Shown here piece by piece: positions 11,130 through 22,127 of a stretch of DNA of 64,000 nucleotides. This stretch comes from Vombatus ursinus (taxonomy: Eukaryota; Chordata; Mammalia; Diprotodontia; Vombatidae): positions 34,510,324-34,574,323 of the forward strand of contig NW_020954557.1 of the NCBI RefSeq assembly GCF_900497805.2. The letters are read 5' to 3'. The notes below the pieces were generated by a model, which was not told the DNA's origin, made no database searches, and saw only the letters and a program-made list of their open reading frames with translations. Position 1 is the first letter of the stretch. Each line of letters opens with the position of its first letter. A program made the translations under genes and the position numbers.

Positions 11130-11320
11130 GGTTAAAAGGAATAATAATATATTTATGTAACATTTTAAAGTTTTCAAAACACTTTACCTAAAAACTTTGT
11201 GAGGTAAGTAGTGCAAATGTTTTGTCTGTTCTACAGATGAGAAAACTCAAGCTCAAAGGGCTGTGACTTTTCCCACGGTTGCACAGCTAGTGAAAAGATA
11301 GCCAGTATTTGCACAGTGGT
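11130..11320 (-). mobile_element. MIR-family SINE
   Basis: 'aacactttacctaaaaactt', 'ctacagatgagaaaactcaa' and 'ggttgcacagctagtgaaaa' are reverse MIR landmarks. Confidence 0.75.
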
Positions 11321-11384
11321 CATTTGGCTCCAGTTTTGGTGTTTCTTTTACTATTCTGTACGCTTCATTAACAGTAACAAACTT

Positions 11385-11722
11385 TTACTGATTTCCTAAT
11401 ATGTGTAGAACAACTTACCAGGTGTTAATGAGGAAATACAAAGACTTAGTACCTGCCCTCAATAATAAATCAATCAATTTACCAGAAAGTATTTATTAAG
11501 TTCTTACTATATGCCGGGGACTGTCCTAAGCCCTGGGGATAGAAAGCAAAAGCAAAACCTGGAACTTATAGTTTAGGAGGTGAATAAAGACCAACTTTGA
11601 AGGGAAAAGAAGTTGATAAATTAAACTAAATTCAACAATCATTCATTAAGTATCTATTACGTACAAAGTATTGTGCTAAAATAAAGCCAAACAGTCCTTG
11701 TGCTCAAGAAGCTTATATTCTC
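11385..11722 (-). mobile_element. Three consecutive L2 3' ends
   Basis: Three separate reverse L2 termini follow each other: about 11385-11465, 11466-11580 ('tttattaagttcttactata', 'aagccctggggatag') and 11620-11722 ('attaagtatctattacgtac', 'caagaagcttatattc'). Each repeats the tail-proximal segment, so they are separate copies and not one element. Confidence 0.75.
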
Positions 11723-11896
11723 CTTCTCCTCCTCTTCCTGCTTCTTCTTCTCTTTTTCTTCCTCCTCCTCCTTCTGCTAATACTGCTAGTACTACTACTA
11801 CACCGCTACTATTACTATTTATTACTACTACTACCACTACTACTACTGTTGCTGCTGCTGTTGATGCTGCTACTAAGACTGCTACTGCTGCCAATT
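11719..11896. repeat. Trinucleotide-rich tract (TCC)n, (CTA)n, (CTG)n
   Basis: TCC/TTC repeats grade into CTA and then TGC/TGA triplets. The alanine/valine- and threonine-rich frames across it are by-products. Confidence 0.93.
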
Positions 11897-12404
11897 CAGC
11901 TGAAGGGTGAGGAGAAAATAAGGATAAAAAAGCCCACCCACTTTGCCTTGGTGATAGTTGGGGACTTCAGTGGGGTTGACTCTGCTACTGAGCCTTGGGT
12001 CCTCTGTGGCACTAGATGTCACTTTTCAGTACTGACGGCTCATGAGCTGCACAGTTACCCACAGAACGTTAAATGACCCAGAGATGCCTCTAGAACTTCA
12101 GCTACAAGCTCAACAGGATTGATGTGAGCCTATGGACAATAACTTCATGGGATGGGAAGGCAGGGTTGATTTGCCATCTATACCACTGGAAAGAATAAGT
12201 ACCTACATCATGAAGCCCCATATCCATTACAGCATTTGAAAGGGCCAAATTTGTATCTAGTTTAAAAATAGCATGTCTATAGTGTCTACACACTATTTAA
12301 TTCTATTGTCTGCATTAAAGCAGTTTTGCTGCTTCCGTTATGATGGGCCTTGCCCCAGAAGTTAAGTAGAAAGTAGAATTCTTGAAACCAAAGCCGTAGG
12401 AATC
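11897..12404. other. Unclassified stretch
   Basis: No recognised repeat or gene. Codon-like frames are short and without domains. Confidence 0.5.
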
Positions 12405-12535
12405 TACCCATCAACTAGTGTTTAATAAGTACCTACTATGTATCAGGTACTAGGTGTACAAAGACAAAAGTAAAACTGACCCTACTTTCAAAGAACTTAC
12501 ATTGCATCAAAGGAGACAACATGAGTATTCACATA
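12405..12535 (-). mobile_element. L2 3' end
   Basis: 'gtttaataagtacctactat', 'atcaggtactaggtgtacaa' and 'caaagaacttacattgcat' are the reverse L2 terminus. Confidence 0.8.
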
Positions 12536-12602
12536 CACATGCATGTATATGTATATATGTACATGTTATATAGCATAGATTAACACATACATATATGTAC
12601 AT

Positions 12603-12860
12603 ACTAGGTGGTGCAGTGGATAGAATTTTGGCCTGCAGTCAGGAAGATTCATCTTTCTGAATTCAAATCTGGCCTCAGATATTTAGTAGCTCTGTGTGAC
12701 CCTGGGAGAGTCACTTAACTCTGTTTGCCTCCATTTCCTCATCTGTAAAATGATTTTGAGAAGGAAATGGCAAACTATTCCAGTATCTTTGCCAAGAAAA
12801 CCCCAAATGGGGTCACAAAGAGTCGGGCACAACTGAAAAACACTCAACAACAAAAACATG
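12603..12860 (+). mobile_element. MAR1-type CORE-SINE with Bov-B/RTE tail
   Basis: The head 'ctaggtggtgcagtggatag' is followed by the CORE 'ctccatttcctcatctgtaa', then the RTE-like tail 'agtatctttgccaagaaaac' and 'ggggtcacaaagagtcggg'. The Bov-B-like tail marks mobilisation by RTE machinery, as known for this family. Confidence 0.92.
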
Positions 12861-12889
12861 TACGTGTAAAATTTCTCTTCCCCACGTCT

Positions 12890-13205
12890 TTGTTGAAGTC
12901 CCTCCATTTTTTCAAGGCCTAGATCAATTGCTTCATCTTTTATGAAGCCTTCTCTGATCTATTGTCTTCTTATCATCCAATCTCAGTGCAACTGATCTCT
13001 CCCTCTTCAGATTTTCATAATGTTTTGTCTTTTTGTCCTTTTCATTTATCTTATTTTCCTCCCTATCATAGTTACTTGTGTAAGTCTTTTCCTTACTAGA
13101 TCATAAGCTCCTTCAGAGCAGAGTTTGTGTCATAAACAACTTAGCACAAAGCTTTGTATATATCTGGTACTTAATAAATGCTTGTGAATTATATTAAATT
13201 GAACT
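12890..13205 (+). mobile_element. L2 LINE 3' end
   Basis: 'tatgaagccttctctgatct', 'gatcataagctccttcagag' and the terminal 'cttaataaatgcttgtgaat'. About 310 bases, 5'-truncated. Confidence 0.85.
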
Positions 13206-13640
13206 TTCACCAAAACCCACATTGTATACTTGGGATTATTGTTCCCATCCTTTTGGTCAGAATTATCTTTTTCTATCATTTAACTGTCCCCTGATATCCC
13301 ATTTATTCTCAAAAGTTTTCATTGATCAGGGATGAGCTGACAACCAGCAGAGAAATCCTTCTAAGTGTGTTCTGCAAATAATAGGTGCTCAACATATGTT
13401 TGGTAACTAATGGCCTCTCAACTTGTTTTACTTGGATGTTGAACTCTAGACTATTCTCCCTGTCCTCCTCTCAATTACACATTTAACCTTTCCTCCCACT
13501 CCTACAGTGCACTTACTCTTGACCTTTAAAGACTATAAATGCAATTAAATCCAATTTTAATACCATTTAAAAAGAAATGCCTGCTTTAAAAAGTGAAGCG
13601 ATTTAGTAGAAGAAGCACTGGATTTAGAATGGAAAAAAAA
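13206..13640. other. Mostly unclassified stretch
   Basis: A weak L2/MIR-like phrase 'aataggtgctcaacatatgt' lies near 13380. The rest is unassigned. Confidence 0.45.
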
Positions 13641-14015
13641 TTAATGATCCACTAAATGGTAGAAGAAACAATGAGGAAAATGCCATTCTGGGTTTGATTT
13701 TGACCAACAAAGAGGAATCGGTTCTAAAGTAGAAACAATGGAGACCTTGGGGAAAAGGGATGGTTTCATCTTAGCATTCAGGTTGGAGAAAGATCAAAAA
13801 GAAGTGCTCAGGTTGGTATTTGGTGACAGTGGTTATCTAAGGGTGGAGTATGCAGGATCCCTTGGCCTAAAATTGTAGAGAGGAAATCAGCTCATGAAGG
13901 AAGGGAAGCTAAAAAGAATAAAATTCTTAATATGCAAATAAAATAATTCCAATGAGGAAGAACAGGGGAACCTGTATAAAGGAAACTGCCAAATCAAAGG
14001 AAAACAACATTGAAA
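13641..14015 (+). mobile_element. L3/CR1 LINE fragment
   Basis: 'attttgaccaacaaagagga', 'ggtttcatcttagcattcag' and following text resemble the endonuclease-RT linker of L3/CR1. Heavily decayed. Further parts of the same element lie at 14250-14730 and 14940-15064. Confidence 0.5.
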
Positions 14016-14249
14016 GATTTCAGACGTCTGATCAATGTGACATCAAATTGTAACTTCAGAGGGATGATGGTAAAGAATGTCTCTCATCTCTAGACAAATG
14101 AGTCATAGACTATTGGTGTAGCATGAGATGTGCCTTTCTAGACGTGACAAATGTACTGATCTATTTTGCTTAGCTGTACATGTTACAAGGGAGGGTTCTA
14201 TGGTAAAGGTGAGGGAACCACTGGGAAGTTCCAATAAAAGAGAAGAAAA
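14016..14249 (+). mobile_element. L1 LINE 3' end within L3/CR1
   Basis: 'cgtctgatcaatgtgacatc', 'agatgtgcctttctagacgt' and 'tgtacatgttacaagggagg' match the L1 3' UTR seen better at 30505-30720 and 31795-31915. Confidence 0.5.
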
Positions 14250-14730
14250 CCAATAAAACTTAAAAGGCCAACTAACATGAAATTCATTGACCAAATTGGA
14301 TTTTTAGAAAGACTTGAGGATAATAAAATAAGGGAAGTAATGGAATAAGTACATAGAAATATGGTAACGTTCTTTCTGTAAAATGTTAGGATTACTAAAT
14401 TACAGGATGAATGAAGGGTAGAGATGACTGCTTAGGATAACAAAGAAGATTTTTAGCTATACTGTGGAAAAGAAGAAGAGCAAAAAATTATATGGCTGAT
14501 GCTGAGGATGGTTGAGAAAACAGTAGATGAAGAAAAGGAAGAACTACTTAATTCTTCCATTTTCTCTGGAAAGGAGAATGATCATTGGGATGGAAAAGAC
14601 ATAACAAAAATGATCAATTTGAAATTGAAACCAATAAGTCAGGCTATTACATGAAAATACCTAGTTACATTCTGTGAGTTCAAGTCAACTGGCTATAGGT
14701 TGGGATAATGAATGCACTATCAGATGTGAT
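14250..14730 (+). mobile_element. L3/CR1 LINE fragment
   Basis: 'agatgaagaaaaggaagaac', 'ttctctggaaaggagaatga' and 'gatcattgggatggaaaaga' follow the L3/CR1 pre-RT region. Confidence 0.5.
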
Positions 14731-14734
14731 TTCT

Positions 14735-14932
14735 AAGCCAGTAGAAGCAAGAGCCCTGGATTTATAGTCAGAGAATCTGAGATAATATCCCAGCTCTATC
14801 ACTTGTATGACCTTAGGCAAGTTATTTCACATCTCTAGCTCTCATTTTCCTAATCTGTAAAATGAGGAATTGGTTTAGACTGGTACAGTACTTCTCAGGT
14901 TTCTTATGTTTATAATTTTATGATCCATTATC
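14735..14932 (+). mobile_element. MIR3 SINE
   Basis: 'ccagctctatcacttgtatg', 'cattttcctaatctgtaaaa', 'gaggaattggtttagactgg' and 'ataattttatgatcc' give a nearly full MIR3. Confidence 0.85.
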
Positions 14933-14939
14933 AGATCTT

Positions 14940-15064
14940 AGAAAGATTGTGGAAAATGAGGCTCTACCACAGGACTACATAAGAGCTTATATTGTTCCAA
15001 TTTTCAAAGAAAGGAGATAATAGCTAAGTTAAATGAACATGGTTTCAGTTCCTGACAAAACTCA
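14940..15064 (+). mobile_element. L3/CR1 LINE fragment, RT start
   Basis: 'aagattgtggaaaatgaggc', 'gttccaattttcaaagaaag' and 'cagttcctgacaaaactcaa' align with the CR1/L3 RT entry (VIFK-G and LTSIPGKI-E motifs). The compound L1 begins immediately after it. Confidence 0.55.
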
Positions 15065-15694
15065 AGAACATTTTATTTAAAATTAAATTTGATTTTTTAA
15101 ATGGAGATTTTAGATGGAGATAATCTGAGGAATAATAACCTTTTCTCCTTCTTATCCCTTCCCATTCCTCTCTTCCTAATTGAGAAAGCAAGAAAAAAAA
15201 CCTCTATTACAAACATGTATAATCAAGCAAAATCAATTCCTGCATTGGCCATGTCCAAAAAAAGTCATATCACAATCAAAACTCATCAACACTGTGAGTC
15301 TGTTACTTCTCTATCAAGGGGTGGGTATCTTGTTTGTCATGAGTCCTCTGGAATTATGATTGGTCATCACAATGATTAGAGTTCCTAGATCTTTCAAAGT
15401 TGATTGCCTTTACAATATTGTTATATTTGGAACATTTCTTCAAAATGGCTATTTATAGTGTGGATTTCTTCTTCTGACCACTATTTGCTCATATCATATT
15501 TATCAATTGGGTTATGACTCTGACTCTAATAAATTTGAATCAACTTCTATAACTTATTAATGAGACCTTTATCAGAAAAGCTTGCAGTGAAACAGGTTCA
15601 CCGGCTTCTCTTCTAATTTTAGTTGCATTGATTTTGTTTATATGAAAACTTTTTAACTTTATATAAGCAAAATTGTCTGTTTCACTTTCTGTGA
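15065..15694 (-). mobile_element. L1 LINE 'C', 3' UTR and ORF2 end
   Basis: Reverse L1 3' UTR: 'cctcttcctaattgagaaag', 'acaaacatgtataatcaagc', 'ggccatgtccaaaaaaag', 'gatctttcaaagttgattg', followed by 'aatgagacctttatcagaaa'. Consensus order breaks at 15694, within 'tttctgtgac', and resumes at 20566. Confidence 0.85.
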
Positions 15695-18600
15695 CTTTGT
15701 GATTTGTTCTTTGACCCACTAGTTCATTAGGATTATATTATTTAGTTTCCAATTAATTTTAATCTGTGTTTCCAAGGTCCTTTATTGAATGAATATTTTT
15801 TTTTGCATTATGGGTTGCATTTAATATTTCTGCTTTTCTGCACTTGTTGGTGAGACTTAATCCCTGTCCAATATTTTGAAGGTGTCATGTACAGCTGAGA
15901 AAAAGGTATGTTCCTTTATAATCTCATTTAATTTTCTCCAGATATCTGACATATCCAACTCTAAAAATTCTATTCATTTCCTTAACTTCTTTATCATTCA
16001 TTTTCTGGTTAGATTTATCTAGTTCTGAGAGGGAAAGTTGAGGTCCCCTACTAGCATAGTTTTACTGTTTATTCCTTCCTATAATTAATTTAACATTTCC
16101 TTAAAGAATTTGGATGCTATACTATTTGGTGTCTCTGTGTTTAATATTCACATTACTTCATTGTCTGTCATAACTATTAGCAAAATGTAACTTCTCTGAT
16201 TATGTCTTTAAATTAGTTCTATTTTTGTTTTGCTTTGTGTCTGATCATTACTGCTCCTGTTTTTTATTTATTTATTTTTTACCTCAGTTAAAACATAATA
16301 GATTCTGCTCCAGCCCTTTCAGTTCACTGTATGTTTCTGTTTTAAGAGTGTTTCTTGTAAATAACATATTGCTGGATTCCGGCTTCTAATTCATTCTACT
16401 ATCCACTTCCATCATACAATTCACATTTACAGTTATGATTATTAGCAGTGTATTTCCTGCCATCCCATTTTTTTTGTCTTTCCTTCTCTCTCTCTCTCCT
16501 TACTCTGTCCTTTTTCAAAAGTCTGCTTTGCTTCTGACCACTGACTCCCTTAATATGCCCTCTCTTTTATCACTCTTCCCCAATCTTATTTTTTCCCCTT
16601 TCCCTCCCATTTCCCTATCAGGTAAGAGATTTCTATGCCCGATTGAGTGGGTACATACACACACATGCACACATGCACACACACGCACACAATTTCTCTC
16701 TCTTTGAACCAATTCTGATGAGATTAAGGTTTAAGTATTGCTCCCCACCCATGTTATCTTCTACTGTAAAGCTCCTCTTTGCGTGACTCTTTTTGTGTGT
16801 GACATAATTTCTCCTATTCTTCCTTTCCATTCCCCTTTCTCCCAGTAAATCTCTTCATTTTTTTTATAAAATCATCCCAACATAATCAACTCACTCCTGC
16901 GACCTTTTTACCCTAATAATTATTAAGTTCTAATGTATTACATGCATCATCTTCCCACATAGGAATATAAGGAATTTAACCTTATTAACCTTATATGAAT
17001 CATATAAATTTATTATAATTTCTCTTTATGTTTACCTTTCCATGCTCCTCTTGAGTCTTGCATTTTATATTCAGCTCTGGTCTTTTCATCAGTAAGACTT
17101 GAAAGTCCTCTATTTAATTAAATAGCTATCCCCCATTTCCCTTTTCCCCACAAAGGATTATACTCAGTTTTGCTGGGTAGGTTATTCTTTTTTTTTTTAA
17201 TCCTAGCTCTTTTGCCTTCTGAAATATCATATTATAAACCCTCTGTTACTTTAATGTGGAAGTTGTTGAATCTTGGTTGATCCTGATTGTGAGTCCATGA
17301 TATTTGAATTATTTCTTTCTTCCTGATTGCAATATTTTCTCCTTCACCTAAGAGCACTGGAATTTGGCTATAATATTCCTGGGAGTTTTCATTTTAGAAT
17401 CTCTTTCAGGAGGTGATTGGTGGATTCATTCAATTTCTGTTTTACTCTCTAGATTTAAGATATTTGGGCAGTTTTTCTTTACAATTTCTTGAAATATAAT
17501 GTCTAGATTCTTTTTTTGGATCATGACTTTCATATAGTCCAATAATTCTTAAATTACTTCTCCTCAATATATTTTCTAGGCCAATAATTTTTCCAGTGAG
17601 ATATTTCACATTTTCTTCTATATTTTTCCCATTCTTTTGATTTTGTTTTATTGTTTCTTAATGTTCTCTGGAGCCATTAGCTTCTACTGGCCCAATACCA
17701 ATTTTTAAGGAAATATCTACTTCAGTGAGCTTTTGTACCTTTTTTTCCATTTGACCAATTCTGTTTTTAGGATGTTATTCTATTCAGTATTTTTCTATGA
17801 CTCTTATTAAGATGTTAATTTTCTTTTCATAATTTTCTTGCATCACTCTCATTTCTTTTGACAATTTTTCCTCTACTATTTTCATCTCTTTCTTTAGCTC
17901 TTCCAGGTATTCTTATTGGGTTTGTGTCCAATTTGCAAGGTTTTTTTTTTTAATACTTTGCTTGTAGCTTTTTTCACATTGTTTTTTTTAATTTTTCTTT
18001 CTGAGTTTGAGTCTTGATCTTCCCTGTCAGCATAGTAGCTTTTTCTAGTCAAATGTATTTTCTCTCTCTCATTTTCCCAATCTATTTCTTGACTTTGAAC
18101 TTAAAGTTAAGCTCTGCTCAGTGGGGCAGGGAGGTGGGGGGTGGGGGACATTCTGTTCTAAGCTTTAAATTTTTTCTTATTGTTGTTAAGTTTTCAGTGC
18201 TTCCAAGGTACTGTGATCCAGGGAGAGGTGTGGACACTGCTCTCCTGGTCTTACTCTGCTCTTTACATAGGAAGGGCCCCTGCTACCCTACAGCTACACA
18301 TGCTAACACTCCTCTCTGCCTTTGAACTGTGATCAAAGCTCCTGATTTCTTGCATCTGGAAATGTTCCTTTGCATCCTGTAACTGTGATCTGGGACTTTG
18401 AATGGGAAATGAAGTTGCCAAACATTGCCTGTTCCTGCACTCAGTGCCAGCACAGAATCCCCTGTAACCCCTTTCTGATTAGTTGTCCAATCCCCTTTAT
18501 GATTTCTGGACTGAGAGCTCCTAAAGTTGCTGCTGCTACTGTCACAGCCACCTTTGAGTCCCACTGATGGTGTCGCTGTCTCATGTGCTCACTACTGGCC

Positions 18601-18776
18601 TCCACCCCAATCTCCTAAGTTGTATTGAGCTGGAAAAAATGTCTCACCCTGACCTTTTATTGGCTCTACTGCTTTAGAATTTGATTTGATATTTATTTTG
18701 AAGTTCTTTGGAGGAGAATGTTGGGAGAATTTGGCTGGGTTGCTGCCTTACTCTACCATCTGGGCTTCACTCTTCT
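15695..18776 (-). mobile_element. L1 LINE 'A': 5' UTR, ORF1, spacer, endonuclease part
   Basis: Read on the - strand from 18776: a 5' end 'aagagtgaagcccagatggt', the 5' UTR to about 17990, ORF1 at about 17990-17180, an inter-ORF spacer to about 16430, and the ORF2 endonuclease region to 15695. ORF1 shows coiled-coil and RRM-like parts ('ttcatatagtccaataattc' is the reverse of the region ending IIG-PES). The endonuclease part carries 'gtaggggacctcaactttcc' (VGDLNF) and 'aactagtgggtcaaagaac'. RT, the C-terminus and the 3' UTR are absent. All frames are broken. Confidence 0.8.
16653..16691. repeat. (CA)n-like microsatellite inside L1
   Basis: Imperfect CACA/TGCA repeats in the L1 inter-ORF spacer. 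Confidence 0.8.
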
Positions 18777-20565
18777 GTGACTCTCTAGCTTTTATCTCCT
18801 TTGACCTCTGGAATATTACATTCCAAGTCCTCTGGTCCCTTAATGTAGAAGCTGCTAAATCTTGTATTATCCTGATTGTATTTCCACAATATTTGAATTG
18901 TTTCTTTCTAACTGCTTGCAATATTTTCTCCTTGACCTGGGAACTCTGGAATTTGGCTACAATATTCCTAGGAATTTTCCTTTGGGGATCTCTTTCAGGA
19001 GGTGATTGGTGGATTCTTTCAATTGCTATTTTGCCCTCAGGTTCTAAAATATAAGGGCAGTTCTCCTTGATAATTTCTTGAAAGATGATGTCTAGGCTTT
19101 TTTTTTTTTTTGATCATGGCTTTCAGATGGTCCAATAATTTTAAAATTGTCTCTCCTGGATCTATTTTCCAGGTCAGTTGTTTTTCCAATGAGATATTTC
19201 ACATTGTCTCCTATTTTTCCATTCTTTTGGTTTTGTTTTACAATGTCTTAATTTCTCATAAAGTCACTACCTTCCATTTGCTCCTTTCTAATTTTTAAGG
19301 AAGTATTTTCTTCAGTGAGCTTTTGGACTTTCCTTTCCATTTGGCCAATTTTGCTTTTTAAGGCATTCTTCTCCTCATTGACTTTTTAGACCTCTTTTGC
19401 CATTTTGGGTTAGGCTATTTTTGAAGGTGTTATTTTCCTCAGTTTTTTGGGGGGTCTTCTTTAGCAAGCTGTTGACTTGTTTTTCATGATTTTTTTGCAT
19501 CCCTCTCATTTTTCTTCCCAGTTTTTCCTCTCCTTCTCTTACTTGTTTTTCAAAATTCTTTTTGAGCTCTTCCATGACCTGGGATTGATTCATATTTTTC
19601 TTGGAAGCTTTGGATGTAGGAGCTTTGACTTTGTTGTCTTCTTCTGGTTGTATGTTTGATCTTCTTTGTCACCAAAGAAAGATTCTATGGTCGAACTTTT
19701 TTGCTCACTTTGCTCATGTTCTCAGCCAATTACTTAACTTTTAAACTCTTTGTTAAGGTAAGGGTCTGGGAATGTCCTGTCCCAAGCTTCGGGGGTTTTG
19801 TGCAGCTGTTTTCAGAGAAACTTCTAGTGACCTATAAATTTTCAATTCTTCCAAGGTGTTATGATCAAAGGCAAGGTGTTTACTCCTTTGCTGGGCTGGG
19901 TTCTGGTCTATGAGTGACCATAAGCACTCTTTTCTGCCTTGGAACTGTAAGGAGGATTTCCTCTCCACCACCACTACAAGCTCCACCTTGCCAACACTCC
20001 TCCTCACCCCAGGACCACCACCCAGAACTGTGACTCAGATCCAAGCATGTGCAAAGCAAGAGAATCCTGCACCAGCAAAGAAATCCTTGCAATCCCCCTC
20101 TAATCAGCCTCTCGATTCCCCTCAGTCTGTGGGCCAGAAGCTCTGGAAGCAGCTGCTACCCCGGGGCTGTGCTGGTACTGGGGCTGGGACCCAGTTTCTC
20201 TCTCACCCTGGTCACAGACCTTTCCTACTGACCTAAGTTGTCTTTGGTGTTAGTGGGTTCAGAAGTCTGGAAACTGCCACAGCTGCTGGTGATTCAGTCC
20301 TCTGAGGCCTGCTCCAGGTTTGCTGAGGCCTGGTTTTTGCCTGTGGGGCCATACTGAATTGCTGTGCTCCTCTCCCAGCCCAGCATAATAGACGTTTCTA
20401 ATCAACCATCCAGGTTTTCTTGAGCTGGAAATTTGTTTCACTCTGTTTTTGTGGGTTCTGATGTGCTAGAATTTGTTTAGAGCCATATTTTATAGGTATT
20501 TGGAGGGGGTTGGGGGAGAGCTCAAACAAATCACTGCTTTTACTCCACCCTCTTGGCTCTGTCCC
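18777..20565 (-). mobile_element. L1 LINE 'B': 5' UTR and ORF1 only
   Basis: Read on the - strand from 20565: the 5' end 'gggacagagccaagagggtg', a GC-richer 5' UTR to about 19690, then ORF1. A 72-codon frame at 19593-19375 reads MNQSQVMEELKKNFEKQ and later LLKKTPQKTEENNTFKNSL, a coiled-coil typical of L1 ORF1. The downstream RRM-like and C-terminal parts follow to about 18780. The copy stops exactly where L1 'A' begins, with no poly-A. Confidence 0.85.
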
Positions 20566-21299
20566 AACTCTCTATCTCTTCTCCTATCTATAGATCTGAC
20601 AGGTAATTTTTTACTTGCTCTTCTAATTTCTTTATTATGTCACCCTTAATGTCTAAGTCATGGTCCCATTTGAAGTTTATCCCAGTATATGGTGTAAAAT
20701 ATTTGTCTGGACCTAGTTTCTTTCAGACTGCTTTTCAGTTTTCCTAATAGTTTTTGTTGAATGGTGGGTTCTTGGGCCAATAGATAGGATAATTTTGGTT
20801 TGTCAAACACTAAGCCACAGTACTAATTTGCTTCAGTATATTGTATACCAAATCTGTTCCACTGATCAACTTCTCTCTTTCCTAACCAATACCAAATTTC
20901 TTTTATGATCATCCTTTTTTTCCTCACTTTTAATTGCCACATGAATCCCCTTGATATTCTTGACATTTTGCTCCTCCAGATATATTTTGTGATTATTTTT
21001 TCTAGCTCTGTAAAGTAATTCTTTGATTGTTTGTTTGGTATGGCACTGAATAAGTACATTAAGTAATATTGTCATTTTTATTATATTTTCTTGGCTTAGT
21101 CATGAGCAGTAAATATTTCTTCAATTATTTAGATCTGTATTTTTGTCAAGAGTATTTTGAATATGTGTTCATTTAGCTCCTCTCTCTGTTTTAGCAGAAA
21201 GACTCCCAAATATTTTATATTTACTGTAGTTATTTTCAATGGAATTCCACTTTCTACTTCTTTTTATTGGATTTTGTTGGTAATATACATAAATGCTGA

Positions 21300-21394
21300 T
21301 GATTCGTGTGGGTTTTATTTTATTTTATTATTTTTATTTATTTATATTATATATTTATATTATATTTATTTTAATTATTTTTATTTTATTTAAT
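21300..21394. repeat. AT-rich (TTTA)n tract
   Basis: TTTA/TTAT repeats beside the 3' end of the following SINE, probably grown from its A-tail. Confidence 0.8.
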
Positions 21395-21543
21395 TTTAAT
21401 TTTTTGATTGGGCAATGGGATTAAGTGACTTGCCCAGGGTCACACAGCTAGTAAGTGTTTTGTGTTTGAGGTCGGATTTGAACTTGGGTCGTCCTGAATC
21501 CAGGACTGGTGCTCTATCCACTGTGCCACCTAACTGCCCCACC
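21395..21543 (-). mobile_element. Marsupial tRNA-derived SINE in L1 'C'
   Basis: Reverse copy: 'gggattaagtgacttgccca', 'gggtcacacagctagtaagt', 'ggtcggatttgaacttgggt', and the head 'ctgtgccacctaactgcccc'. TSDs are obscured by the AT tract. Confidence 0.93.
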
Positions 21544-22127
21544 TTTTTTATGCCCTGAAATTTTGCTGAAATTATTATTTTAGTTAGTTTTTTTCATTGA
21601 CTCTCTAGGACTCTCTAAGTAAACCATCATATCATTTAAAAAAAATGATAATTTTGTTTCCTCTTTAGCTATGCTTATTCCTTCCATTTCTTTTTCTTGT
21701 CTTATTGAAATAACAAACATTTCTACCATTATATAAAATAGTAATGGTGATAATTGACATCCTTACCTTATTCCTGTTCTTATTGGAAAGGCCTCTAGTT
21801 TATCCACATTATAAATAATGCTAGCTCTTTGTTTTAGGTACTTTTTATCATATTAAGGAAAAGCATTGTTTATTCCCATGTTTTCTATTAAAAACAGAAT
21901 TGGTATTATATTTTATCAAAAGCTTTTTCTGTGTCTGTTGACATAATCATGTTTGTTGTTGTTGTTGTTGTTAATGCAGTGAAATTTGTTTAGAATGTTC
22001 TTAATATTCCTAGCATGAATATGATGTATAATCTTTGTGATTTACTGTGATAGCCTCCTTTCTAATATTTGATTTACACTTATGTATCAATATCCATCAA
22101 GGATATTGATTTATAAGGAATAATCCT

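Larger units (their letters stand above)
20566..22118 (-). mobile_element. L1 LINE 'C', ORF2 C-terminal half and RT
   Basis: Continues the consensus interrupted at 15694: 'ctctatctcttctcctatct', then 'gatctgacaggtaattt'. The - strand frame 21059-20823 reads FTELEKIITKYIWRSK and DQWNRFGI, the L1 ORF2 region after RT. RT text continues up to about 22118, where the copy is 5'-truncated. A tRNA-SINE interrupts it at 21395-21543. Confidence 0.88.

Noticed and set aside
18014-18325. 103-codon + strand frame
   Set aside because: It is antisense to the L1 'A' 5' UTR.
19910-20236. 108-codon + strand frame, Pro/Ser-rich
   Set aside because: Antisense to the GC-richer L1 'B' 5' UTR.
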